Origin: DASWKG01 sp036396755 | GTDB lineage: Bacteria > Actinomycetota > UBA4738 > CALAEC01 | Reading direction: 5' to 3' | NCBI GenBank assembly: GCA_036396755.1 | Contig: DASWKG010000026.1 | Location: forward strand, 1 to 10,855 | Length of the DNA stretch: 10,855 nt | Shown: piece after piece, positions 1-6,746 of the stretch | Layout of the letters: every line of letters starts with the position of its first letter | Position numbering within the stretch: position 1 is the first letter of the stretch | The notes under the pieces: generated by a model | The model's database searches: none | What the model saw: only the letters and a program-made list of their open reading frames with translations | Told to the model about the DNA's origin: nothing | Position numbers and translations under genes: made by a program

Positions 1-648
1 ACGAGGGTCGTCTACCGGCCCGAGCTCGACGATCTGCTCGTCCGGCTGCAGGTCACCGATCTCCCCGAGCTCCGCGACCCGAGGGCGCAGCTCGGCACGG
101 CCGGCACCATGGGTGTCGTCTACGGGCTGGAGCTCAGCGTCGGCGGCGCTCGCTTCGCCGCGCGCGGCTCCCAGCGAGGAGCGGCCCTCTCGCCCCGCGT
201 GCGCGACCCCGAGGCCGGCACCACGCACACGCCGTCCTCGGAGGAGACCTGGCGCTTCGAGCTGATCGCGTGCGACCAGGTCTGTGCCGCGGGCTCCACG
301 GTCCGCGTCCTTCAGGGCGGCTACGGGACCTCCGGCGACGAGGTGCGCTTCGCGATCCCGCTCGATGCTCTCGGGCTGGTGCCGGGGTCGGCCGTGACCC
401 AGGTCGAGGCGTACACGGCGGCCGGAGACGCGGCGGCGACCTCTCCCCTGAGGCTGGATTCCGTGGCCCTGCCCGGCTTCGTCCTTCCCGCAACCACCGT
501 CCGGCTGAGCGCCGACGGCGGGGCCGTGGAGGTCGCGGTCACGTCGGGCGGGTTCGTCGGGATCCTTCCGGGCGCCCCGGCGGTCGTCCAGGCACTCGCG
601 TGCCTGGGGACCTGCGGCGACGCCGTCCCCATCCCGGTCGCCGGCTAG
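1..648 (+). CDS. Secreted-type beta-rich protein of unknown function, 3' part (start outside window)
   Basis: The reading frame is open from the first base and ends at TAG 646-648, giving 215 visible residues; the true start lies upstream. An ATG at 109 is in frame, but the protein-like sequence before it (visible residues 1-36, including LLVRLQVTDLPEL) aligns with the following gene, so I treat the gene as 5'-truncated by the window edge. The protein is rich in Val, Gly, Ala and Thr with alternating polar/hydrophobic stretches, typical of extracellular beta-sandwich modules. Two close cysteine pairs are visible (about residues 91/95, CDQVC, and 201/205, CLGTC), plausible for an exported protein. 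It resembles the next gene in order of segments: a VRLxVTDLPEL-like strand, a central segment with IPLDALGLVPGS, and a cysteine-containing C-terminal module. No catalytic motif is recognised. Coding is confident; function is unknown. Confidence 0.8.
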   Translation, partial: TRVVYRPELDDLLVRLQVTDLPELRDPRAQLGTAGTMGVVYGLELSVGGARFAARGSQRGAALSPRVRDPEAGTTHTPSSEETWRFELIACDQVCAAGSTVRVLQGGYGTSGDEVRFAIPLDALGLVPGSAVTQVEAYTAAGDAAATSPLRLDSVALPGFVLPATTVRLSADGGAVEVAVTSGGFVGILPGAPAVVQALACLGTCGDAVPIPVAG

Positions 649-714
649 CCGGGAGGAGATCTGGCGCCCGCGGCAGGCAGGAGGTCGGGCCCGCTCCGTC
701 GAAATGGACGGTGA

Positions 715-726
715 GGAATCGATTCC
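715..726. repeat. 12-bp perfect palindrome GGAATCGATTCC before the second + strand gene
   Basis: GGAATC followed directly by its reverse complement GATTCC, ending ten bases before the ribosome site of the gene at 749. It sits in the 100-base spacer between the two secreted-protein genes and could be an operator half-site pair. With a single copy visible, it may equally be chance. Confidence 0.3.
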
Positions 727-736
727 CCCGCCCAAG

Positions 737-742
737 AGGAGG
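737..742 (+). promoter_or_regulatory. Ribosome binding site for the gene at 749
   Basis: AGGAGG lies six bases before ATG 749. It selects this start over the in-frame ATG at 704, whose extension (MDGEESIPPPKRRPG) would put a charged, proline-rich stretch before the signal peptide. Confidence 0.75.
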
Positions 743-748
743 CCCGGA

Positions 749-1588
749 ATGACCAGATCCATCTCGCTCGCCGTCCTGACGTCCCTGGCAACGCTCGTGT
801 CCCTTCCCGCAGGCGCTGCCGACCCGACGTCGGTGGACCAGATCTCCGCCACGCCGGCGGCGTCGACCGTCACCGTCACCGGCAGCGCGACCTTCCGAGA
901 CGTGCCGGTCCAGATCGGCACCGACGGGAGCGGAGACGCGCAGACGGCCGGAACGGACCTCACCAAGGCGTCGATCTCGGCGCCGGTCGCCAACCGCGTG
1001 CGGTTCCGCCTCGACATCGCCGATCCGCTTCCCGAGCTTTCCAGCAGCCCCGCGGCGGTCTACCTGTGGCCGATCACCGTGGACGGCAACAACACGGGGC
1101 TCAACCTGCACGCGAGCCGGGCCCGGGTGAACACCAACCCCACCACCCCCCACCTTCGGGTCGTGACGATCGCCGCAGGGACCATCACCACGGTCGCCAA
1201 CGTGAACGGGACCATGGCCGGCGGCATCGTCGAGTGGGACGTCCCGATGTCGACCATCGACGCGCAGGCGGGTTCGGTCGTCACGACGGAGGGGCTCATC
1301 ACCGTGATCCCCGGCATCTCCGGCGTGGGGACGCTGAACGGCGCGAACTTCGACGACATGTTCGCCGAGGATCCCTACACGGTGCCCTCCCGGACCGTGC
1401 TGCTCGGCATGGGAGCGGCCGGCGACCCCGACGGAGCGATCTCGCTCAACATCCCCGCCACCGTCACGCCGACCGGATCCTTCGCGGCCGACCTGCCGAA
1501 GCCGGCGACGGGTGACTACCGAGTGCTCGCCAAGGCGTGCTTCGGCCCCCAGAGCTGCGGCACGGGGAGCGCGAACTTCACCGTCTGA
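749..1588 (+). CDS. Secreted beta-rich protein of unknown function, paralogue of the upstream gene
   Basis: 279 residues from ATG 749, chosen for the AGGAGG site and because it begins a clean signal peptide: MTR, a hydrophobic core to about residue 20, then a likely cut after AGA (residue 23). The mature protein contains a GTDGSGDA...GTDLTKASI stretch (about 57-76) followed by VRFRLDIADPLPEL (84-97). This pattern recalls DOMON/CBM9-like beta-sandwich modules of secreted actinobacterial proteins, but the match is from memory and weak. A C-terminal module ends with a cysteine pair (C264, C270). Segment order matches the gene 100 bases upstream: the PLPEL strand, a VEWDVPMSTIDAQAGS segment against VRFAIPLDALGLVPGS, and a C-terminal AKACFG..CG against LACLGTCG. 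Together they look like a tandem duplication of exported proteins. No active site is seen; a binding or structural role outside the cell is inference. Confidence 0.82.
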   Translation: MTRSISLAVLTSLATLVSLPAGAADPTSVDQISATPAASTVTVTGSATFRDVPVQIGTDGSGDAQTAGTDLTKASISAPVANRVRFRLDIADPLPELSSSPAAVYLWPITVDGNNTGLNLHASRARVNTNPTTPHLRVVTIAAGTITTVANVNGTMAGGIVEWDVPMSTIDAQAGSVVTTEGLITVIPGISGVGTLNGANFDDMFAEDPYTVPSRTVLLGMGAAGDPDGAISLNIPATVTPTGSFAADLPKPATGDYRVLAKACFGPQSCGTGSANFTV

Positions 1589-1648
1589 CGAAGGCCGGCG
1601 GGCAGGATGGTGAGGAGCTGGGCGACATTCAGCTGATCGGCCTGCGCA

Positions 1649-1668
1649 CGCCTGCAGGCGAGCGCTCG
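1649..1668. repeat. Two adjoining palindromes in the convergent intergenic region, possible bidirectional terminator
   Basis: The 127-base gap (1589-1715) between convergent genes contains CGCCTGCAGGCG (1649-1660) and, sharing its last two bases, CGAGCGCTCG (1659-1668). An alternative larger hairpin pairs GCCTGC 1640-1645 with GCAGGC 1654-1659. GC-rich hairpins between convergent stops fit a terminator zone, but no T-run follows on either strand, so this is only a weak terminator call. Nothing else is recognised in the gap. Confidence 0.3.
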
Positions 1669-1715
1669 GCGCGATCTCACGGGCGCCTCGTCCTGACGCC
1701 CCCGGGCACCGCGCG

Positions 1716-2405
1716 TCAGGCGGAGCGGTCCTCGATCTCCCAGGCGTGGTCGAGGGCGTGCCAGGCGACCCTGCGGACGAAGTACCGAGGGAGCCAGCGG
1801 ACGCCCCCGCGTGGGCCGCGCCGCGGGATCTCGCCGCGAGCCGACGCCTCGAGGCCATCGAGGACGGCCTTCCGGGTCCGCTCGCGCTCGATCGCCCGGT
1901 CCGTTTCCTCGTCCCACCGGTGCTTCCAGCCCAGCGCGCCGAGGTAGCCGGCCTCCGCGCCCACCACGTGGTCGACGATCGCCTCCAGGCTCCGCCCGCC
2001 GCCCCGGGGCCCCTTCCGGAGCTCCTTCCCCGTCCCGGCCTCGGCCGCCCGATCGAACGCGCGCCACGACGCGCGAAGCACCGCCGCGGATCGACGGAGC
2101 TCGGCGGTGCCCACCGGCTGCGCGTCCGCGGCAGGCGCGATCGACGGCGCGCCGAAGTCGGTCGTGGCATCGCCCTTCAGCCGCTCGGCCACGCGGAAGC
2201 CCACGGCGTCGCCCGGAGCGCGGAAGCCCAGCCGGGTCCCCCGCAGCGCCAGGGCGTAGCGTGGAGCGGAGCCCGCGAGCGCCTCGAGGGCCGCCTCCTC
2301 GTCCCGCCCGCTCCGGCACCAGCCCGGCCAGTCGATCGCTCCGGCGAAGACGCGCTTCGCCCCCATCTCGACGTAGACGTCGATCTCGCCGGAGGAACCG
2401 GTCAT
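1716..2405 (-). CDS. DinB-like protein with HicB-like N-terminal segment
   Basis: 229 residues, ATG 2405 to TGA 1716, with a GGAG ribosome site four bases before the start. The C-terminal half (about 100-229) looks like a DinB/YfiT-type four-helix domain: H146 in IVDHVVGAEAGYL plus the H216-x3-H220 pair in WHALDHAWEIEDR form the usual three-histidine metal site. DinB-fold proteins are metal-binding, often stress-induced, and several are thiol-dependent transferases or hydrolases; the substrate here is unknown. The N-terminal segment (about 7-43) reads VYVEMGAKRVFAGAIDWPGWCRSGRDEEAALEAL, resembling the beta-strand, PGxxxxGxxxEEAL pattern of HicB-type antitoxins. No HicA partner is adjacent, so an antitoxin role is not implied. 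It follows the propeller genes on the same strand after a 60-base gap holding a palindrome. The family assignment is fairly confident; cellular function is not. Confidence 0.85.
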   Translation of the reverse strand: MTGSSGEIDVYVEMGAKRVFAGAIDWPGWCRSGRDEEAALEALAGSAPRYALALRGTRLGFRAPGDAVGFRVAERLKGDATTDFGAPSIAPAADAQPVGTAELRRSAAVLRASWRAFDRAAEAGTGKELRKGPRGGGRSLEAIVDHVVGAEAGYLGALGWKHRWDEETDRAIERERTRKAVLDGLEASARGEIPRRGPRGGVRWLPRYFVRRVAWHALDHAWEIEDRSA

Positions 2406-2424
2406 CGGTCTCCATGATGCCGGA

Positions 2425-2438
2425 CCGAGCCGGCTCGG
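2425..2438. repeat. 14-bp palindrome between propeller gene 2 and the DinB-like gene, possible terminator hairpin
   Basis: CCGAGCCGGCTCGG is a perfect palindrome in the 60-base gap downstream of the propeller stop (2466) and upstream of the DinB-like start (2405). As RNA it can fold as CCGAG-CCGG-CTCGG. No T-run follows, so termination versus operator function is open. Confidence 0.35.
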
Positions 2439-2465
2439 GACGGGTTCGCGGTGCGGGAGCTCGCG

Positions 2466-4016
2466 TCAGGCGTCGTAGGCGATCGTGCCGTAGGCGGCGT
2501 TCCGGCGCTCGCTCGCCGGGTTGAACACCGGGTGGTTGACGGCGGCGAGCACGAACACCCGCGAGCCGTCGGGAGAGATCGCGATCCCCGAGCTCCGCGT
2601 GGGGGCGCTGCCCCCGGTGCCGCCGTTGTAGCGACCGGTCCAGAGCTGAGCGCCGTCGTGGGCGTCGTAGGCGACGGTCGCCGCGTCGACCGGCAGATCC
2701 CAGACCGTCTCGCTCCCGACGCCCCCGGCCGCCCACACCGGGCCGCTGATCGCCGTGGCATAGACGCGGTCCCCGCCGGGATCAACGACCAGGCCGCGTC
2801 CGATGTCCGTGAGCCGGCCCGGCGCATCGAACACCGAGGACCACCCGGTGGCGCCATCCGCGGAGCCGAGCGCCGTCACCACGACCACCTGGTCGAGCGG
2901 GACGTCGCGGTCGGGGATCTGGACCTCGCGAGCGGTCATGGTCCCCTGCACGTAGACCAGATCGCCCCCGGGCGAGACCGCGAGCGACTCGGCGTTGTCG
3001 GACGCGGATCCGTCGAACGTTCTCGTCCAGATATCGCCCCCGGTGGCCGCGTCGTACGCCAGCACCGCGATGTCGTCCGTGCCCGCGCCCGCGTAGGAAT
3101 CGGAGTCCTGGGTGGCCGCCACGAAGGCGCGCGCGCCGTCGGGGGAGACGGCGACGGCGGCCGGGTAGTCGCGGAGCCCGAGCGGGCCGTCGTGGACGGC
3201 GACCCAGTCCCGGGCCCCTCGTCGGAGGTCGTAGCCGATCGTGACGATGTCGCCGCGCTCGAAGCGGAGGTCGTAGTCGGCGTGGTAGTCCCGCTCACCG
3301 GTCACGACGAGCCGTTCGCCGTCGCTCGACACCGCCAGGTCGAGGGCCTCGTCGCCCTCGTCGGCCGGGCCCGAGAGCGCGTCGGACCAGCCGATCGCCC
3401 CGGTCTCCGCGTCGATCTCGGCGACGAGCAGGTCCCGGTTCGACACAAGGGTGCTGCCGGCCGCGAGCACGCTCCGGCCGTCGGGGGAGACCGCCACCGC
3501 GCGGAACCGGCCCGGGCTCGCGTCGAAGGACGCGATCCATCGGATGCTCCCGTCGGCCGCGTCGAAGGCGACGACCACCGGGTTCGTCCGCCGGTCGGGC
3601 GCGGCGGTCGTGTGCGAGCCGGCGACGTAGAGCGTGCCGCCGTCGGGAGCGAGGGTGGAGTCGTAGGGAAAGGCCTCCCCACCCTCCTCGGGGCCCTCGT
3701 AGCGCGCGACCCATCGCCGCGCACCGGTCGCCGGGTCGTAGGCGATGGTCACGATGGGGTCGATCCCGGTGAGCGGGTCGACGTAGGCGCCGGTCGAGAA
3801 GACGGTGTCGGCTCCGGCCACGATCACGGGTCGCTGGTAATGCGTCGCGAAACCACCGGGACCGAACTCATCGAAGACGTCCCCCCACGCCTCGCACCGG
3901 TCGTCGTGGCCCTCCAGGGGCGCACACGCCGGCTCTTGGGCTCCCACGGCGGGAACACCGGCCAGCAGGGCGACGACCACGAGGGCGAGCGGCGGGCGGG
4001 CCGTGCGAGATCGCAT
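2466..4016 (-). CDS. Secreted eight-repeat beta-propeller protein (propeller gene 2)
   Basis: 516 residues. ATG 4016 lies 2 nt after the TGA of the preceding gene (4021-4019) and begins a signal peptide with a hydrophobic core ending at VGA (about residue 25); longer in-frame starts would run into the upstream gene and precede this signal. The mature protein is a chain of eight repeats of about 45-65 residues, starting near 63, 119, 172, 226, 287, 343, 408 and 477. Each has an SPDGxRVFVxG-like strand pair and most also a TIAYDxxTGxxxWxxRYDGP-like strand pair, the pattern of PQQ-like/WD40-like propellers. The last repeat stops at TIAYDA without its final Trp strand, while the N-terminal CEAWGDVFDEF could supply it, closing the ring. 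The only two cysteines (C31, C41) sit beside that strand and may form a disulfide. No enzyme motif or anchor is seen; the ligand is unknown. Likely co-translated with its paralogue. Confidence 0.88.
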   Translation of the reverse strand: MRSRTARPPLALVVVALLAGVPAVGAQEPACAPLEGHDDRCEAWGDVFDEFGPGGFATHYQRPVIVAGADTVFSTGAYVDPLTGIDPIVTIAYDPATGARRWVARYEGPEEGGEAFPYDSTLAPDGGTLYVAGSHTTAAPDRRTNPVVVAFDAADGSIRWIASFDASPGRFRAVAVSPDGRSVLAAGSTLVSNRDLLVAEIDAETGAIGWSDALSGPADEGDEALDLAVSSDGERLVVTGERDYHADYDLRFERGDIVTIGYDLRRGARDWVAVHDGPLGLRDYPAAVAVSPDGARAFVAATQDSDSYAGAGTDDIAVLAYDAATGGDIWTRTFDGSASDNAESLAVSPGGDLVYVQGTMTAREVQIPDRDVPLDQVVVVTALGSADGATGWSSVFDAPGRLTDIGRGLVVDPGGDRVYATAISGPVWAAGGVGSETVWDLPVDAATVAYDAHDGAQLWTGRYNGGTGGSAPTRSSGIAISPDGSRVFVLAAVNHPVFNPASERRNAAYGTIAYDA

Positions 4017-4018
4017 GG

Positions 4019-5653
4019 TCAGATGGCCCCCGTCGGGTACGCGAGGGTCCAGTAGTCGGTGTAGTTCTGGATCGGCTCGGCCCCTGGGCAGCTGTCCGAG
4101 TACAGGTGCGCGGACGTCCCCGCGACGTAGACGCGCGTCCCGTCGGGGCTGATGGCGAGGGCGGAGGCCTCTCCCGACTCGACCGCGGCGTGATTGTCGG
4201 TCGAGGCGTTGAACGTCGCGTACCACTCCTGCGCGCCGGTGGATGCGCCGTAGGAGATCGTGAGGAAGCTCCCCATCCGATCGCTGCCGGCGATCGAGCC
4301 CTCGTCACCCTTGCTGCTCGAGCATCCTCCGAAGGTGGTGGGGTTGGTGGGCTCGCCGCCGCTGGCCGGCATCGTGTAGCCCCCGACGACCACCCGGCCG
4401 CCGTCGGGGCTGAGGGCGATCGCCACCCCCGTCTCCTTCGTGTGGTGGGCCGAGGAGGCGAACCGCTGCTCCCACGCCTGCTCGCCGGAGGCCGCATCGT
4501 AGGCGACGGTGAGCGCGTCGGTCCGGAACGGCGAGACCGTGGCCTCGATCCCGTCGGACGGCGCGTCCAAGCTGGAGCCGGTGACGTACACGCCGCCGGG
4601 GCCGACCGCAAGAGCGGCGGGCACGTCGCTGCGCAGCGCGGCGTCGTAGCGCGACCCCCACAGCTCGTCGCCGGTCCCGGCGTCATAGGCCACGGTTGCG
4701 TAGTCGGAGTCGCCGCCCGCGCCCGGGCTCCCTCCCGTCACGAACACGCGCGTCGCGTCCACAGCGACGGCGCTCGCCTGATCCCGGCCACCACCGGGTC
4801 CGGTGGAGCGAGCCACCCACTCCGGGCTCCCCGAGGCGGCGTCGTACGCGACGGTGGCGAACGCGGACGACTCCCCGTCGGCATCGAGGACCTCGGAGCC
4901 GGTGACGAACACCCGGGAGCCGTCGGGGCTCGTCGCGAGGCCGGTCGGCGTGGCCCCGAAGGCCGCCGGGTCGGCGTACCGGGCCACCCAGACCTCCCGT
5001 CCGGTGGCCTGGTCGTAGGAGGCGGTGGCGTACTCCCCGGCCCCCGAGGAGCCCTGGCTGGATCCGGTCACGTAGAGGCGAGACCCGTCGGCGACCACCT
5101 TCGCCGCCCGATCGTGTCCCCCGGCGTCATAGCGGGCCACCCACTCCTCGGCCCCCGTGGTGGCGGTGTACGCCACGGTTGCGAAGTCGCCCACCTCGGT
5201 GTTCCCGACCTTCCGCGACTCCGCCCCGGTGACGAACACCCGGCTGCCGTCGGGGCTCAGCGCGATCGAGTACGCCCGGTCGCTCCACTCGGTCGGGCCG
5301 TCGTGCCGAGCCGCCCAGAGGAGCGCCCCCGTCGCGGTGTCGTAGGCGACCGTGCCGTAGTCGACGAGCGTGTCGTCGTCGATGATGGACCCCGTCACGA
5401 AGGCCCGGGTCCCGTCGGGACTGACCACGATCGCGCGGGCCTTCTGCTGACCCACGTAGGCCCGTCCCCCCGGATAGTCGTACTCACTCGCCCAGCTGGG
5501 GCAACGGCTCTCGGTCGGGCCCTCGAGGCACGCGGGCAGGCCGCGTGTCGTCGGTTGGATCGCCGGGGCCGTGGCCGCCGCACCGACCACCGCCACGGAG
5601 ACCGCGGCGATCACCAGGAAGCGAAGACGCGGGCCGTTGCTCGGTCGCCTCAC
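4019..5653 (-). CDS. Secreted eight-repeat beta-propeller protein (propeller gene 1)
   Basis: 544 residues from GTG 5653 to TGA 4019. GTG is the only possible start here, since an in-frame TAG (5665-5663) lies four codons earlier. No purine-rich ribosome site precedes it, so leaderless translation is possible. A signal peptide spans about residues 1-31 (hydrophobic core 12-30, cut near APA). Eight propeller repeats begin near 73, 128, 183, 237, 294, 346, 410 and 497, with SPDGSRVFVTG and ATVAYDAATGxxxWVARYD strands. Repeat 7 carries a long insertion (about 430-462, glycine/serine-rich with C444). The final repeat ends at LAYPTGAI; the N-terminal CPSWASEYD segment matches the missing last strand and probably closes the ring. 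C42 and C51 mirror the N-terminal cysteine pair of the downstream paralogue; C444 and C522 are extra. It is an exported binding or scaffold protein by inference, with no catalytic residues recognised. Confidence 0.88.
   Translation of the reverse strand: MRRPSNGPRLRFLVIAAVSVAVVGAAATAPAIQPTTRGLPACLEGPTESRCPSWASEYDYPGGRAYVGQQKARAIVVSPDGTRAFVTGSIIDDDTLVDYGTVAYDTATGALLWAARHDGPTEWSDRAYSIALSPDGSRVFVTGAESRKVGNTEVGDFATVAYTATTGAEEWVARYDAGGHDRAAKVVADGSRLYVTGSSQGSSGAGEYATASYDQATGREVWVARYADPAAFGATPTGLATSPDGSRVFVTGSEVLDADGESSAFATVAYDAASGSPEWVARSTGPGGGRDQASAVAVDATRVFVTGGSPGAGGDSDYATVAYDAGTGDELWGSRYDAALRSDVPAALAVGPGGVYVTGSSLDAPSDGIEATVSPFRTDALTVAYDAASGEQAWEQRFASSAHHTKETGVAIALSPDGGRVVVGGYTMPASGGEPTNPTTFGGCSSSKGDEGSIAGSDRMGSFLTISYGASTGAQEWYATFNASTDNHAAVESGEASALAISPDGTRVYVAGTSAHLYSDSCPGAEPIQNYTDYWTLAYPTGAI
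4899..5258 (-). repeat. DNA-level blade repeats inside propeller gene 1
   Basis: A 33-nt segment at 4899-4931 recurs at 5226-5258 with only two mismatches (bases 19-20). Both encode the SPDGSRVFVTG hairpin of blades 4 and 2. Looser copies occur in the same strand position of other blades (for example near 4736 and 5396). Such nucleotide identity suggests recent duplication, recombination between blades, or strong codon bias. Confidence 0.6.
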
Positions 5654-5687
5654 GTGTGGTTGCTACGCCGTCAGGGGTCCCCCGACC

Positions 5688-5727
5688 TTCGTGCACGTGC
5701 ACAGAGATCGCTGTGCATCTGCACGAA
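5688..5727. repeat. 40-nt imperfect inverted repeat between tRNA-Leu and propeller gene 1
   Basis: The left arm TTCGTGCACGTGCACAG (5688-5704) pairs with the right arm CTGTGCATCTGCACGAA (5711-5727) across a 6-base centre, matching at 15 of 17 positions. The left arm itself contains the perfect 12-bp palindrome GTGCACGTGCAC (5691-5702), and the right arm contains GTGCA-TC-TGCAC (5713-5724). It sits 35 bases upstream of the GTG start of propeller gene 1 and 44 bases past the tRNA 3' end. It could be a regulator-binding site for the propeller genes or a hairpin terminator for the pheA-tRNA transcript; no T-run follows on the minus strand, which favours an operator or a factor-assisted terminator. 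Confidence 0.7.
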
Positions 5728-5771
5728 CCCACGAGCGGGCGACAGGACGCCGGGGCGTCCACGAGCGCCCG

Positions 5772-5855
5772 TGCCCGGGGTGGGACTCGAACCCACACGG
5801 CCTTTCGGCCATTTCCTTTTAAGGGAAACGCGGCTGCCAGTTACGCCACCCGGGC
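5772..5855 (-). tRNA. tRNA-Leu (anticodon UAA)
   Basis: 84 nt on the minus strand forming a full class II cloverleaf. The acceptor stem GCCCGGG pairs with CCCGGGC with discriminator A; the D arm is GCG...CGC with GG in the loop; the anticodon stem TTTCC/GGAAA encloses loop CTTAAAA, giving anticodon TAA. The 15-nt variable arm has stem GGCC-GAAA-GGCC, and the T arm GTGGG-TTCGAGT-CCCAC completes it. The long variable arm and anticodon agree on leucine, reading UUA and possibly UUG. CCA is not encoded (the next bases read CGG) and must be added by the nucleotidyltransferase. UUA is expected to be very rare in a genome this GC-rich. The gene lies 26 bases after the pheA stop on the same strand. 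Confidence 0.95.
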
Positions 5856-5862
5856 ACCGCAG

Positions 5863-5868
5863 ATGGTA
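5863..5868 (-). promoter_or_regulatory. Possible -10 box (TACCAT) for tRNA-Leu
   Basis: On the minus strand TACCAT fits the TANNNT actinobacterial -10 pattern and ends seven bases before the mature tRNA 5' end. No convincing -35 is seen 17 bases further upstream, which falls in the end of pheA. Read-through from pheA could also supply the tRNA. Confidence 0.35.
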
Positions 5869-5881
5869 GCGCGACCGGCCC

Positions 5882-6742
5882 TCATGGCTCGTCGCGCCAG
5901 GCTCGGTAGCTGCCGAGCACCCTGACGAACGAGGTGTGCTCGGCGAGCTCCTCGAGGGCGGCGCGGGCCTCCGGGTCCTCGACGCCGGCGGCGAAGTCCA
6001 TGTACATCACGTAGCGCCACGGTCGTCCGCCCTGGGGCCGCGACTCGATCTTGTTGAGGTTGATGCCGTGCGCGGCGAAGCCGCCCAGGCACCGGTGGAG
6101 CGACCCCGGCACGTCGGTCACCGCGAACACGATCGAGGTCTTGTCGGGCTCGCCGGTCCCGGGCGGCGGTGCTTCGCCGATCACGACGAACTTCGTGAAG
6201 TTCTCGGGGAAGGTCTGGATCGACTCGGCCAGCACGTGCAGCCCGTACAGGTCCGCGGCCCGGCGGCCTGCGATGGCCGCGTGCTCCTTCGCGCCTTCGT
6301 CGGCGACGCGGCGGGCGGCGCCGGCGGTGTCCGGGAACGGCACCGGCGAGAACCCGTGGGCGACGAGGAACTCCTCGCACTGCGCGAGCGCCTGCGCGTG
6401 GGAGAGCACGTTGCGGACGTCGGCCAGTGTCGCCCCCGGGACGCCCAGCAGCGCGTGGTCGACGCGGACGACCACCTCGCCGACGATCTTCACGCCGTGG
6501 CGCAGCAGCAGGTCGTACGTCTCGTTGATCGATCCCGCCTGCGAGTTCTCGAGCGGCACCACGCCGTAGTCGAGCCCGCCGACCTCGACGCGCTCGAACA
6601 CCTCGCGGACCGTGGCGAGCGGCTCAACCTCGCACTCGCCGAAGTACGACGCGATCGCGTCCTCGCTGTACGCGCCACGCTCGCCCTGGTAGCCGACGCG
6701 GGGAGCGCGCCGATGGAGCGGGCGGATGTCCGCCTCGGTCAA
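5882..6742 (-). CDS. pheA: Prephenate dehydratase (phenylalanine biosynthesis)
   Basis: 286 residues, matching the usual length of monofunctional prephenate dehydratases. It decarboxylates and dehydrates prephenate to phenylpyruvate in the cytoplasm. The catalytic domain (about 16-187) opens with VGYQGERGAYSEDA, carries VPLENSQAGSINETYDLL (62-79) and the NFTKF motif with the catalytic threonine at T183. The C-terminal ACT domain (about 200-284) contains VPGSL (211-215) and ESRP (233-236), the Phe-binding positions used for feedback inhibition. The start is TTG 6742, four bases after the hemQ stop. No ATG or GTG lies between it and the conserved start, and no good ribosome site is visible, so translation probably depends on coupling to hemQ. 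The placement at the end of a heme gene run is unusual metabolically. The tRNA-Leu follows after 26 bases. Confidence 0.97.
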   Translation of the reverse strand: MTEADIRPLHRRAPRVGYQGERGAYSEDAIASYFGECEVEPLATVREVFERVEVGGLDYGVVPLENSQAGSINETYDLLLRHGVKIVGEVVVRVDHALLGVPGATLADVRNVLSHAQALAQCEEFLVAHGFSPVPFPDTAGAARRVADEGAKEHAAIAGRRAADLYGLHVLAESIQTFPENFTKFVVIGEAPPPGTGEPDKTSIVFAVTDVPGSLHRCLGGFAAHGINLNKIESRPQGGRPWRYVMYMDFAAGVEDPEARAALEELAEHTSFVRVLGSYRAWRDEP

Positions 6743-6746
6743 GGCG

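Noticed and set aside
1716..2405. Toxin-antitoxin locus
   Set aside because: The HicB-like segment belongs to a DinB-type protein, and no small HicA-like gene lies on either side.
539..2736. Long minus-strand frames at 539-2170 and 1516-2736
   Set aside because: Arg/Pro-rich compositions without motifs; they overlap the signal-peptide gene at 749-1588 and the DinB-like gene in better-supported frames.
4017..4226. N-terminal extension of propeller gene 2 to 4226
   Set aside because: The extra 70 residues are Arg-rich, overlap the coding end of propeller gene 1, and would bury the signal peptide that begins at 4016.
5571..5822. Small + strand frame ending in CPGWDSNPHGLSAISF
   Set aside because: Its C-terminus is the antisense translation of the tRNA-Leu T arm and variable arm, a classic false gene.
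5772..5855. tRNA-Leu as an integration site for a mobile island containing the propeller block
   Set aside because: No integrase and no second copy of the tRNA 3' end is seen in the window; the base composition looks the same on both sides.
2451..5869. Long open frames on the + strand opposite the propeller genes (2451-4055 and 4106-5869)
   Set aside because: They are Arg/Gly/Val/Asp-rich GC shadows with no family motifs; the minus-strand frames carry signal peptides and regular propeller repeats. The second frame even runs through the tRNA.
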